A stretch of DNA of 64,000 nt. Source: Saussurea involucrata (lineage: Eukaryota > Streptophyta > Magnoliopsida > Asterales > Asteraceae). Where the stretch lies: positions 9,321,870-9,385,869 of the forward strand of contig CM066317.1 of the NCBI GenBank assembly GCA_033807775.1, in the 5' to 3' direction. The notes below the pieces were generated by a model. The model ran no database searches and was not told the DNA's origin. It saw nothing but the letters and a program-made list of their open reading frames with translations. Below, in pieces: positions 1 through 9,680 of the stretch. A program made the translations under genes and the position numbers. Within the stretch, counting starts at the first letter, position 1. Each line of letters opens with the position of its first letter.

Positions 1-1
1 A

Positions 2-976
2 TCTATCCCGGAACCATCAAATCCGACACCAACGAGAAAAGGAAAAAACACAAAATATGAAAATAGAGCCGCCAAACAAAAGTGGAGTAAACCGGAGGAA
101 CTCGCGTTAGTGTCGGCGTGGATTGACGTTTCGGAGGACTCCGTTGTCGGTAACGCACAAACCGGTGGTAATATTTTTATTGTTATTATTATTATTATTA
201 TTGTTATTGTTATTATTATTATTATTGTTATTATTAAGATTATTAAGATTATTAATATTATTATTAATGTTTGTATTTACATAAATGTAGAGAGTTTTTG
301 GAACCGAATCGGGCAAGTGTTCTTTAATTCTATGGGTCGCGGAAATTATAGAACAACTCATCAACTCAACACCAAATTCAAAGACCTCAATAAAAAAATA
401 ACGATATTTTCCGGCATCTACAACAACTTGGTCAATAATAGATCAAGTGGAATGAGTGAGGTCGACATTTCGCGAACGGCACACGAACGGTACCGAACGG
501 AACTTGGGCTTGCTTTCACACACGAACAAGCTTGGGAAGTCCTCAAAAAATGTCCAAAATGGGCAACCGTTCCAACCATGACGACAAATTCATCGCGGGG
601 TTCGAAACGTACCAAACCTTCCGATGATGACGATGAAGACGTCAACGAGGTCGAGGTCGAGCAACTTCAACGACCCATCGGAAGAAATAAGGCCAAAAAA
701 GCGTCAACTTCAACTTCGACCGTCGGGTCGCTGTCGGACGAAAATGTTTCAAAACTCTTGACGACCATAAACTCGTTCAACGAGCATGTGGATGGTACGA
801 TGGAGTATAAAATGAAAAAACTTGAACTCGAAGAAAAACAGTTGCAACTCGAGTTAGAAAAACGATTTGATAAGGACTTCGAGTTTTTCATAGCCCCGCA
901 TGATCACCTTGAGGGAGATATTTTGAGGGCTACTTTAGCGAAGAAAGATAGAATTAGAAAATTACATAATTTTTAA
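2..976 (+). CDS. Harbinger ORF1-like Myb/trihelix protein (often annotated 'glutathione S-transferase T3-like'), 5'-partial
   Basis: The frame is open from the window edge. The protein has a Myb/SANT-like DNA-binding segment (KWSKPEELALVSAWIDVS, then SFWNRIGQVF), followed by the NAM-associated C-terminal type region: an acidic/basic linker (SDDDDEDVNEVEVEQL) and a Glu/Lys-rich probable coiled coil (KMKKLELEEKQLQLELEKRF). Stop TAA is at 974-976. An intron at 168-290 (GTAATA...TGTAG, 123 bp) is the likely reason for the Ile-rich tract in the unspliced frame. Splicing restores NAQTG-E-SFWNRI. Because 123 is a multiple of three and lacks stops, retention would add 41 residues without a frameshift. 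Plants carry many such genes, both as transposon ORF1 and as host-like copies. The start lies upstream of the window. No GST domain is present; that common database name is misleading. Confidence 0.65.
   Translation, partial: SIPEPSNPTPTRKGKNTKYENRAAKQKWSKPEELALVSAWIDVSEDSVVGNAQTGGNIFIVIIIIIIVIVIIIIIVIIKIIKIINIIINVCIYINVESFWNRIGQVFFNSMGRGNYRTTHQLNTKFKDLNKKITIFSGIYNNLVNNRSSGMSEVDISRTAHERYRTELGLAFTHEQAWEVLKKCPKWATVPTMTTNSSRGSKRTKPSDDDDEDVNEVEVEQLQRPIGRNKAKKASTSTSTVGSLSDENVSKLLTTINSFNEHVDGTMEYKMKKLELEEKQLQLELEKRFDKDFEFFIAPHDHLEGDILRATLAKKDRIRKLHNF
168..290 (+). repeat. ATT/GTT-rich microsatellite forming the ORF1 intron
   Basis: Nearly the whole 123-bp putative intron is (ATT)n/(GTT)n. It starts GTAATA and ends TGTAG. 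Read through, it encodes a run of Ile/Val; on the other strand it gives an Asn run, which is not a protein. Confidence 0.6.
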
Positions 977-1489
977 TATTAGTTTTTAGTGTTTTGTATT
1001 TTTTTAATTTTTAATTTTTTAATGAATGATATGAATTTTTATTTTTATTATTTATCTTATTTTTATTTATTAAAAAATATATAAATATTTTTATTTTGTT
1101 AAATAATTAAATGTATAAATAAAAGAATTAAAAAAATGAGGTGGCAAGAGGGCTTTAGGGTATTGCTACTCCACTTTTGGGTTTGTAGATGGTTTGGAGA
1201 AAAGCTGATGTGGTGCTGAGATGACTTTAAGGCTTTTGGGTATTGCTACGGATGGTCTAATATGCAACTTCGATGATGATGAATTATGTTGGATTCTATC
1301 TCCTTTATCTTCTTATTTTTCAATTTCTTTTTCTTTTAGAACTTTTAATATTATTTTTTTTAGATTAGTTCGTTACAATTACTTCTATTTTATATTTATC
1401 GATTTAAATTTGAGCTATTTTAAACTTGACAAACTTGAGCTATTTTAAACTTTGACAGTTGCTATATATGTATGTGACAACCTAAATAT
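977..1489. other. AT-rich 3' flank of the Harbinger element and unassigned sequence
   Basis: 977-1140 is AT-rich 3' sequence of the element, 1141-1257 is its terminal region, and 1261-1489 is AT-rich with no gene that I can support. Confidence 0.5.
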
Positions 1490-1672
1490 GGGAATGATGT
1501 CACACACGCTTTATGCTAAACACCATGAACAATGCCCCCTCCTGAGACTAAGCACGGGGGTTCCGCTACCCGGTTAGCGGATGGGGTCAAGGGGCAGCGC
1601 CCCTAGAGAAAAAAATTCCACTATTGAATGGGCGATTACTTGGGCGAGGATACAATTTTTATCTCAAGAAAC

Positions 1673-2062
1673 AATCGCGATAACACATTTTATCGCAGCC
1701 TTGCGATAACCTCTTTTTATCGCAAGCTATATCTGCGATAAAACCCTTTTAATCGCATGCCATTGTTGCGATAACCATTTTTGTCGCAATTTTGCCTTGC
1801 GATAACCAAATAAGCCGTTTATCGCAACAGAGGGTTGCGATAACTTACTGTTCACACTGTTTTATCGCACCCCAGATACGCGATAAAAAATACTATTCAC
1901 CCTAGTTTATCGCAAGCCACATTTGCGATAAATTTAAAACTCCTCGATGATTTTTGTCGCACCCGAAAGGCGCGATAAAATTTTTGCGATTCTTCTACTT
2001 GCGAGGAAGATGAACTTAGTCTAGTGCGATAATTATGAACATGGCTAGTTGCGATAACATAG
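1673..2062. repeat. Cluster of inverted TTATCGCA / TGCGATAA motifs
   Basis: About twenty copies of the octamer or close variants occur in some 390 bp, alternating in orientation (TTATCGCA followed 10-25 bp later by TGCGATAA). The stretch can therefore fold into many short hairpins. It lies inside the non-coding retroelement. Function unknown. Confidence 0.7.
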
Positions 2063-2320
2063 AACAATTAAACTCAGATCGAACGAAAAGCTCAAAAATG
2101 TCCAAATCAATCTAAATATGATGGACTGATGGTCGTATGATGTTCAGAAACACTATTCAATCAATCCTAAGCAATCAACACTGATCTAAACACAATTAAA
2201 CGCAAAAGGCATCGAAAAAGTTACGGTTTCATCGAGAAAAGCTTACTGTTTCATCCAGATTGGGCTGTAGATAGTGAATCGTTGTAGAAAGATCGTATCG
2301 ATGAAAGATTTCTTCGATTT

Positions 2321-2333
2321 GGCTCTGATACCA
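2321..2333 (-). other. Primer-binding site (initiator tRNA-Met)
   Basis: GGCTCTGATACCA on the plus strand is TGGTATCAGAGCC on the minus strand, two bases from the LTR end. Confidence 0.65.
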
Positions 2334-2335
2334 CT

Positions 2336-2660
2336 TGTTAGTCCCAATCGAACAAGCAACAATTCACGTAATTGATATATTGAGATTGTAACAAGATGAG
2401 ATATAAGATCAAAGTGGTGTATTATTGATATGAAAAGACTACCCTAAAGAGAGAATGGACCTCTCTCTAGATTACACACAAACACGATGGAGGTCTACAT
2501 TGCAATTATTACTCTTAACCCTAATTACACACACACATCCTATATATACTCACATATTACACATTTAAGCCCAAGCCTATAATACATATACCCAAGCCCA
2601 TATTACAATTATAACCATTTACAAAACTATCTTATAATTAGGACATTTTGTGTCCTAACA
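2336..2660 (-). repeat. LTR of truncated retroelement (325 bp)
   Basis: TG...CA ends on the minus strand (TGTTAGGACA ... GGGACTAACA), sitting directly beside the PBS. It is short for an LTR of an autonomous element and typical of TRIM-sized units. Confidence 0.55.
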
Positions 2661-2764
2661 ATAAATATCTTAATATATTAAACTTTTAAATCATATATAT
2701 AATTATAAAACCTATTATTATATTAATATATATTTTTAGGGTTTACTTTGTTAACCTTCATTTT

Positions 2765-3250
2765 TGTTACGTTGTGTTCTCGAGTTTTTTTTACGAAGGA
2801 AAGTAAGGGAAAGGGGAGGAAAGTAGGAGGAAAATAAAAAATGTTGTGTTCTCGAGTTTTTTTAAAGAGGGAAAGGAAAGGAAAGGGAAGGAAAATAGTG
2901 CTGATTTTCCTCCCAAAACTTTCCGTCCAAATGTGGGAGGAAACGGAAGGAAAGGAAAGAAATGAAATAAAAAGAATTAAAAATATTCATAAAATTACAC
3001 ATATACCCATTAATTACATTTCATCATGAAATAAATGAGGGTATATTAGTAAAAGTAACATCTTTCCTTTCCTTTCTCTCCTACTCAAGAACATGAAAAT
3101 TTATTTTCTTTCCCTCTCCTTCCTTTCTTTCCTTCAATCTCAAGAACACAAATACAGATATTTATTTCCTCCCCTTTCATTTCCTTTCTTTTCTTTCTCT
3201 TACCTTTCTCTTCTTTTCTTTCCTTCTAAAACTCGAGAACGGAGCGTTAG
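2765..3250. mobile_element. Foldback MITE with purine/pyrimidine-rich arms, upstream of the P450
   Basis: The left arm contains GTGTTCTCGAGTTTTTTT twice (about 2772 and 2845), followed by GGAAAGG-type purine runs. The right arm is the complementary pyrimidine tract (CTTTCC/TCTTTC) ending AAACTCGAGAACGGAGCG. The two arms are inverted relative to each other. A TSD could not be fixed. It ends about 245 bp before the P450 start codon. Confidence 0.55.
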
Positions 3251-3425
3251 TGTTTGTGTTATAGATTGAAGATGAAATCAAACATTTTTTTGTTTTAATT
3301 GTTTTTATTATTTGGTTGGAAATGGTCGACAATCCCTATATAAGGTATGTAAGGATCTTTTTGTTGAAACTTTGGTACTTTTGTCTTTAAGTGAATTTTA
3401 TGGTCCATCTTACTGAAGAAAAATC

Positions 3426-3436
3426 CCTATATAATT
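3426..3436 (+). promoter_or_regulatory. Putative TATA box of the CYP71 gene
   Basis: CTATATAATTA lies about 60-70 bp upstream of the start codon. A second CTATATAAGG occurs near 3337. Either could serve; the nearer one leaves a short 5' UTR. Confidence 0.45.
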
Positions 3437-3457
3437 ATAGCCACTTCGAGAGGCAGA

Positions 3458-3484
3458 ATGGCAAACAAGAAGCAAATTTGTTAA
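3458..3484 (+). promoter_or_regulatory. Short upstream ORF (8 codons) in the CYP71 leader
   Basis: ATGGCAAACAAG... ends in TAA ten bases before the main ATG. It would lie in the 5' UTR if transcription starts from the TATA box at 3426. It has G at +4. Whether it is transcribed is unknown. Confidence 0.35.
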
Positions 3485-3494
3485 GCTTGTAAAC

Positions 3495-5328
3495 ATGATC
3501 ATGGCAATTACATCCTTACATACCTTTCTCCTTCCTTCGTTTTCATTAATCATAATCATTTTGATGATTTTTATTGGTTTCAAATGGATTTCATTTCATT
3601 CTAAACCCAAAAAAAAGTTACCCCCATCTCCGCGAAAGCTTCCAATCATCGGAAACTTGCACCAACTAGGCTCAAACCCTCATCGCTCTCTCCAATCCTT
3701 GTCCCAGAAACACGGTCCAATCATGCTCATTCACTTTGGTAGTTTGCCTACGCTTGTAGCCTCATCTGCTGATGTAGCTCGAGAGATCATGAAAACCCAT
3801 GATTTATCATTCTCTAGTCGACCAAGTTTAACCATCCCCAACATAGTATTGTATGGTAGTAGAGATATATCGTTTTCGCCTTATGGGGAATACTGGAGGC
3901 AGTTGAAAAGCATTGTAGTACTTCATCTTCTAAGTAATACGCGAGTCAAGTCATTCCGACAAGTGAGAGAAGAAGAGATGGCTCTTATGATTGGCATACT
4001 TGAAGAAAGTTATGGTTCATTGGTTGATTTGAGTGAATTGATCGTTTCACTTACAAAGAACATAATTTGTAGAGCGGCCCTCGGACGGACATATAGTGGA
4101 TCAAAGTTCACGGAGTTATTGAGAAACCTCATGGATATGTTGGGAGTTTTTAGTGTTGGGAATTATATTTCATGGTTGTCGTGGGTGGATCGACTAAGTG
4201 GTGTAGAGGGAAAAGCAAAAAAAATTGCTACAGAATTTGATGAGTTTCTTGAAGGTGTTCTTGAAGAACACATAAATAAGGAAAAAATGGTGGATGGTAA
4301 AAGTGATGAAAGCAAGGACTTGGTAGACATCTTACTGGAAGTCCAAAGAGAAAAGACAACAGGCTTTACCCTTCAAAGAGATAACCTTAAAGCTGTCATC
4401 TTGGTATGATTTCTTCATCTGCTTCCTCAAATGAAAGATTATAGGACTTAAGTTCATACAACCAAACATATATGTGTTCTATGAACTTAAGTCCTATAAA
4501 ACAGTTCATTAAGACACTTGGACATTTGTGACGTAACCAAATTTTGTTGTAGTATAACGTACATTAAAATATTCATTTTTTCTAGCTTGCAAAACTTACG
4601 AAATACTTGAGATTTCACTTTGAATGTGCTTAGATTTTTTCAAAAAGCACTTATAAGCATGAAACTATTTGTTGCTTGCTTGTAACTAAGTCATGATCAA
4701 TCAACCATTGCTTTGCTTGTAGGATGTATTCGGCGGAGGAATTGATACCACATCCACAACTATAGATTGGGCAATCAGCGAGCTAGTAAAACACCCGAGA
4801 GTAATGAAAAAGTTACAGGAAGAAGTGACAGAAATAGCACAAGGAAAATCAATGATTTGTGAGGAGGATTTAGAGAAGATGGAGTATCTTAAAGCCGTAA
4901 TAAAAGAAACCCTACGGTTACATACTCCAATACCACTTCTTGTTCCTCGAGAATCAACACAAGATGTCAAACTAATGGGATACGACATTCCAACAGGAAC
5001 ACAAGTGATTATCAATGCTTGGGCAATAGGAAGAGATTCTACCTCGTGGGAAGAATCGATGGAGTTTAGGCCAGAGAGGTTTCTAAACAAATCCATCGAC
5101 TATAAAGGGTTTCATTTTGAGTGGCTTCCATTTGGTGCTGGTCGAAGAGGGTGTCCTGGTATTCAATTTGGCGTAGTTATTATCGAGCTTGCATTAGCAA
5201 ATATCGTATACAAGTTTAATTTGGCATTGCCAAATGGAGCCAAAAACGATGATTTGGACATGAGTGAGACATATGGCATTGTACTCCATAGGAAGTCCTC
5301 TTTATTGGTCAAGTTAAGTGCTCGGTGA
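3495..5328 (+). CDS. Cytochrome P450, CYP71 family (CYP71A-like), two exons
   Basis: Exons are 3495-4403 and 4723-5328, with a 319-bp phase-0 intron (GTATGA...TTGTAG); the product is 504 aa, normal for CYP71. It starts with a hydrophobic ER anchor (about residues 8-30), a basic stretch and the proline hinge (LPPSPRKLPIIGNLH). Exon 2 opens with the I-helix oxygen-binding motif (GGGIDTTS). Then come the K-helix ExxR (KETLRLHTP), PERF (FRPERF) and the haem-binding loop FxxGxRxCxG (PFGAGRRGCPG) with its Cys ligand. It is a membrane-bound monooxygenase needing NADPH-P450 reductase. The substrate cannot be told; CYP71 enzymes mainly act in terpenoid, alkaloid and phenylpropanoid metabolism. A second in-frame ATG at 3501 has G at +4 and would remove only two residues. 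The single intron just before the oxygen-binding motif is the conserved A-type P450 position. No lesion is seen. A truncated paralogue lies at 21146-22457. Confidence 0.93.
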
Positions 5329-5812
5329 AGTCCTAGAGTTTGGGTTCTTGTTGCGATTATAATGTGATTTGTTGTTAATGCCCTTTTTTCTTATTCTTTT
5401 TTTTTTCTTCTCCTTTTCAGTTGTCATTGTAAAAGCTATTTATAAGTTTATGTTGAGCAATAAAAGTGTGGATTTACCTATCATCTGATTTCGAGTTTTG
5501 ACACGGTTATATTTGTTGCTCATAGTAATTAAATAAACTTTAATGATTCTAAACATATGATATATATTTAACGATTCTATATGGATAAGGTGGAGATTCA
5601 GACGAAAACGTAATAAATTGAAGGTTCAAACAAGAACGGTACCATTTTACGAGAACACCTAGAACATATAGTCATCACATGCTATATTTGTATAAAGACA
5701 ATAGTGTTCAGTGGGGATTCATATGTGATAATCATTTGTTTTAGGAATACGTTCTGACGTCTCATAAAATGGTATATTTCTCGCTTGATTCATTTTCATA
5801 CAAATAAATGTA
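5329..5812. other. 3' UTR and downstream flank of CYP71, partly duplicated at 22458-22680
   Basis: 5329 to about 5550 (AGTCCTAGAGTTTGGG... TTGTTGCTCATAGTAATT) is closely matched after the P450 pseudogene (22458-22680), so the gene duplication included the 3' flank. 5560-5812 is AT-rich with no recognised feature. Confidence 0.6.
5459..5464 (+). terminator. Polyadenylation signal AATAAA after CYP71
   Basis: AATAAA 131 bp after the stop codon. The pseudogene copy has the equivalent CCAATAAAAGTG near 22567. Confidence 0.5.
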
Positions 5813-6275
5813 CACTACAAAAATTTCAAGTGTAAAAACGTGGTCTCACGAAAACAGGTTGGTCTCACATGATCTAAAATCTACATAAATATACATATAA
5901 CATATACATGTCTACATATAACTCCTACAAAAGAGAAAACAAGAAACAAAACTCAATCCCTCACTAATTAGGAACAAATTAGCATCAGATTGACCACAAC
6001 CCCTATCTCTCACTAATTAGTAATTAATGACGGATTAGCAAGGGAGTGGCCACATACCCAATCCCTCCTAATCCCTTAAAAATATCTCGATAGTTAGTGA
6101 GAGATTAACGATGAATTGACCCCAACTCCAATATCTCACTAATCCGTCGCTAATTATGACAGATTAGCTAGAAATTGGCCACAAACCAAATCCCTCACTA
6201 CTTTGCGATGGATTAGCGAAAGATTGTGTTTGTGATCAATTTCTCGTTAATCCCTCAATAATATTTGTACTGAAG
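5813..6275. mobile_element. CACTA-like fragment with subterminal repeats
   Basis: It begins CACTACAAAAATTTCAAG, matching CACTA (En/Spm) termini. It is followed by degenerate units of about 60 bp built on CTCACTAATTAG / GATTAGCGA / GGCCACAAACC in both orientations, as in CACTA subterminal regions. The right end is unclear: TTTGTACTGAAGTG near 6255-6270 resembles a damaged TTTGTAGTG terminus, and no 3-bp TSD was confirmed. Confidence 0.45.
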
Positions 6276-6580
6276 TGGATAACTTTTATAAACAGCGAGA
6301 GAATATATTTAATTCTATTTAATAAAAATATTATGTGACTTAATTTATTAATTACTTATATTACTTTGAGAAAAAATAATCAAATAAATTAAATGACCAC
6401 GTTTATAACGCTCACAATGACTTCTATTTTTTAATAAACCGGACATTACATGATTTTAAAACTCATAAACTCTATTGGAGATGCTTTAAAATGACTCCAA
6501 CATCTTTATATGTTTTTAGTCACAATATATGAAAAAATTAAAATAAATTGAAATTATTGATTAAAGTCAACTGGACCTAA
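6276..6580. other. AT-rich intergenic sequence
   Basis: Nothing gene-like or repetitive recognised. Confidence 0.4.
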
Positions 6581-7347
6581 GACCATCCACAACAGCAATC
6601 TGAAGCAATCAGATTGCATATAAGACAAAAATATTTTAAAAAAAATAAATTAAAAAGAAAACCAAACTCATCAATCCGAAGCAATCTCATCACCCAGCGA
6701 ACTTGGTTCCAGACTTTTATTTTTTTTTTAAATTGACACATGTCAATTTCTTATTGATTGGTTTTAGATTTTTAGGATAAATCTTATCTAATTAAAAATC
6801 AGACTTTTACAAATAAATTAAAAAATTAAAAATATACCAAAATTCATGGTTTTCAATTCCCTACAAATAGAGACCAATCTTGACATATTTTTACCACACC
6901 AATTTTTCTCTTCATTTCAATCATCTTGTTATCTTGCTACTTTCTTTCAATTATCTGCTATGGATCCAGACTTCCCAACTTTTCTTTCAAATTCTCAACA
7001 TCCTGATAGCTCTCAGATATCTAATTTCGTACTTATTTTTATGACTTGTTTTATTTAATTTCAGTTGTATGGTATGTTTTTTTATAATTATAATTATGTT
7101 TCAAAATATGTAATTGTTCGTTCGTTTAATCTATATTTTATACTTATAATTAAAAAAAATTATATGTATAAAAAAATATATAATTTTTGTAAAATAATAT
7201 TGTAGATTAGATTGGATTGTAGGGGATTGTGGATGAAGTATGAAAATTTTGAGATTGAATTGGAGTTGAATATTATATAAGTGGATGAGAGAAAAAGTAA
7301 TATTTTAATTGAGATTGGATTGGTTGAGATTGTTGTTGTGGATAGTC
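6581..7347 (+). mobile_element. Non-autonomous PIF/Harbinger (Tourist-like) element, 767 bp
   Basis: TIRs are GACCATCCACAACAGCAATC at the left and GATTGTTGTTGTGGATAGTC at the right (inverted). It is flanked by TAA on both sides (6578-6580 and 7348-7350). It keeps what looks like the 5' UTR and first codons of ORF1 (ATGGATCCAGACTTCCC at 6960), so it appears to be a deletion derivative of a larger element of the same type as that at 1-1257. Confidence 0.75.
6960..7058 (+). pseudogene. Remnant of Harbinger ORF1 first exon
   Basis: ATG at 6960 opens a short frame (MDPDFPTFLSNSQHPDSSQ) in the style of the N-terminus of Harbinger ORF1 proteins. It stops at 7056-7058 with no domain. It is kept inside a 767-bp element with no other coding capacity. 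Confidence 0.4.
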
Positions 7348-7399
7348 TAACAATCTGAATAACGAAATATTAAAACGTGGTCAATTATTTATATATCCC

Positions 7400-7757
7400 A
7401 TCAGGGGGATGGGACCCGGTAAGAAGGAAAAAAATTGAATATTTTAGGTTAAAAAATAGATTTTTCAACTTTTTGTCTTAATGTCCTCTCAATAATTTTT
7501 CGAGCGAGACCCCATCAATTAAAAAAGTGTCTCGAAATCAACCAAAAAAACAAAATAAACTCTCGAAGTCGACTAAAAACCCAAAAAATTCCATCGAAAT
7601 TGATTAGAAAACTTAAAATTTTCCTAAAATCAACCAAAAAAACTTTAAAAAACACTCGAAACGTTGGATTTCGACTAAAAATACATCGGACAACTTTACG
7701 GACATTTAAACTACCTTAAAAGAGACCTAGTAGAAAAAAATCCTGGATCCGCCACTG
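7400..7757 (-). mobile_element. Possible unclassified element ending in the CAGTGGCGGATCC motif
   Basis: On the minus strand it starts CAGTGGCGGATCCAGGATTT, a terminus I recognise from abundant plant repeats. The interior (7490-7700) has a degenerate repeat of CTCGAAATCAACCAAAAAA type. The other end is uncertain; GGGGGATGGGACCC near 7404 is a candidate. Confidence 0.3.
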
Positions 7758-8672
7758 TATCCCATGTAAATCAACAAAGAGAAATTTGAGTTGCTATCAA
7801 TAAAAATTTGTTGCATTATTTATTGTTGTTTCCATCTTATCACTTTGGTGAAGACATATATTACTATTTTATTTTAATTTCTTTTGAAATTATGATTTAA
7901 ATAAAAAAGTTGGATTTAATTGCTTATTCCATACTAGTAAGTTATCTAGGCGATTTTGTGATATACATTTTAATTTTAAGTCGAATTTTTTTCTAAATCT
8001 TAGAGTAAAATACATTTTTGGTCCCTGTGGTTAACACTCACTATCAACTCTAGTCCCTCTATTAAACTAATTACAGATTTAGTCACTATGGTTGCCAATC
8101 TATTTCATTTTTGGTCCCTCTAACCAACTTTTATTAAAATAGTCCATTAATTCAAGGGTCTTTTAGTCTTTTCAATATTACTTTAGTTTTCAATTATTTT
8201 TGTCTAAATTTTGCATGGTTTCCGTACCTGCATTTCTTTGATTTTCTTTTATAACATTTCTTTAATATATATTACTTTAACATTTCATTATTTGTATTAT
8301 AATATTACTATTATTATATTATTATAATATATTACTATTGTATTATAATATACATTATTATGGTATTATATTTAAGAGTGAATTATGGATTTGGTCATGT
8401 GCTTTCATAATTTTTTTTATTAGGGTTCCTATGGTATGTTTATTGTGGATTTGGTCCTTGTGGTATTTAATTTGTTTTTACTACAGTCCCTCTGACTAAC
8501 GCCTTCGTTAAATCCGTTAAATCGAGGGTCATTTTTAGCCTTTTTGCTTATTCTTTGTCTTTTTTTCCTATAAAAATAAAACAATATATTTATACACAAG
8601 TATGTATCTATCTACATATATATATATATATATTAACAATTTCAAAACAAATAAAATAAGATATTAATTCTA

Positions 8673-9068
8673 GGGAAATTAATTAAAATGCCACAAGTTT
8701 GACTTTGTTTTACCAAAATACCCTAAATCTCGTTCAGTTTGCAAAAATGCCACAAATTTCCGCGGTGGGCCCCGCGATCGCGGGCCCACACCCACGTGTC
8801 ACAAAGTTTCGGCCTGGCCCGCGGGGGTTCCCCGCGATGGGCCCGCGATAGGCCAAAAATTGTCACCGCGGGCAGGGACCAAACTTGTCACCGCGGCCAT
8901 AGTTGGGGGGGCTCCGCGGGACATTTTGCCCAAACCTGGGTGACACGTGGGCTGGGCCTACGATCGCGGGGCCCACCGCGGAAATTTAGGGCATTTTGGT
9001 AAACCGGTAGAGATTTAGGGTATTTTGGTAAGAAGGGGTCAAACTTAGGGTATTTTAATTAATTTCCC
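8673..9068. mobile_element. Nested non-autonomous MULE, 396 bp, GC-rich core
   Basis: Flanked by the 9-bp TSD TTAATTCTA (8664-8672 and 9069-9077). The TIRs start GGGAAATTAATTAAAATGCC and GGGAAATTAATTAAAATACC (right end inverted) and continue for some 60 bp with gaps. The core is rich in CGCGGGCCC-type palindromes, in sharp contrast with the AT-rich host arm. The opposite arm of the foldback has the uninterrupted site (near 10070-10085). Its terminal sequence matches that of the 5.25-kb MULE at 15241-20490, so they probably belong to one superfamily branch. Confidence 0.85.
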
Positions 9069-9282
9069 TTAATTCTATCATTTGATTTATTTAATTTTTT
9101 AAAAATAAATAAAAATTATTGTTTTATTGCAATGATGAAAAAATATATGATATTATTGTTTTAATGTAATTAAATATTAATTTAAACAAATCAAATTATA
9201 TAAATAATTAAATCATGAATATTTTTTCTAAATTAATAAACCATTATTTTTATAAGTTGGTTAACTACATTTTTAACCCAAA

Positions 9283-9680
9283 AAACTACTTGTAACCGGT
9301 AAAAAAGTTTTAAGGTAAAAAACCTTAAATTGATTTTACCTTTCCAAAAACGTACGTCGTCCAATCAGCTTGCACCTAACGTCGTCGCCCCCTCGTCACC
9401 CTCGTTGTTGCTTCAGCGTCGTCCACTTTTTGTCACCGCCCCTCTCGCTTTTTTTCGATTTTCTTTCTTAACTATAGATCGGTGGCAGAGGGCCAACCAT
9501 GATGATGGGCGGTGATAAAGAGTGGAAGACGATGAAGCAACTAGCGAGGGTGACGAGGGGAGTAATGACGTTAGGTGCAAGGGGTTTGAACGGTGTAGGT
9601 TTTAGGAACGGTATAACCAATTGAAGTTTTTTTTACTTTAAAGTTTTTGCTTACCGGTTACAAGTAGTTTTTGATTTAAG
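9283..9680. repeat. Smaller inverted repeat forming the loop of the foldback element
   Basis: AACTACTTGTAACCGGTAA (about 9283) and TTACCGGTTACAAGTAGTTT (about 9652) are inverted. Inside them CTTGCACCTAACGTCGTCG... (9370) pairs with the GACGTTAGGTGCAAG stretch near 9567-9581. It may be a separate insertion or part of the foldback element. Confidence 0.5.

Larger units (their letters stand above)
1..1257 (+). mobile_element. PIF/Harbinger-type DNA transposon, 3' portion (left end outside window)
   Basis: The right terminus reads TATTGCTACGGATGGTC and is followed by TAA (1258-1260), the 3-bp target site usual for PIF/Harbinger elements. The same terminal style (GTTGTTGTGGATAGTC then TAA) closes a separate element at 7347. 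The interior holds an ORF1-type gene at 2-976. No DDE transposase is visible; if present it lies outside the window. The subterminal GGGTATTGCTAC is directly repeated near 1158 and 1239. The left TIR cannot be seen, so the family call rests on the right end plus the gene type. Confidence 0.6.
1490..2660 (-). mobile_element. Truncated non-coding LTR retroelement (TRIM/LARD-like), minus strand
   Basis: On the minus strand an LTR-like unit (2660 to 2336, beginning TGTTAGGACA and ending CTAACA) is followed by AG and TGGTATCAGAGCC, the usual primer-binding site complementary to initiator tRNA-Met. The internal part (2320 to about 1490) has no coding sequence. It contains the hairpin-motif cluster and a GC-rich stretch with GGGGCGCTGCCCCTTGACCCC near 1579-1603. 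I do not find the second LTR, so the lower boundary is uncertain. Confidence 0.55.

Noticed and set aside
107..364. Minus-strand ORF with a long Asn run
   Set aside because: It is the complement of the ATT microsatellite in the ORF1 intron; no coding signal.
110..976. Glutathione S-transferase as function of the first gene
   Set aside because: The common database name does not fit: no GST fold motif, only Myb/SANT-like and NAM-associated-type regions.
8739..9002. Plus-strand ORF of 87 codons in the GC-rich core
   Set aside because: Made of palindromic GC repeats inside the 396-bp MULE; Arg/Gly/Pro composition follows from base content.
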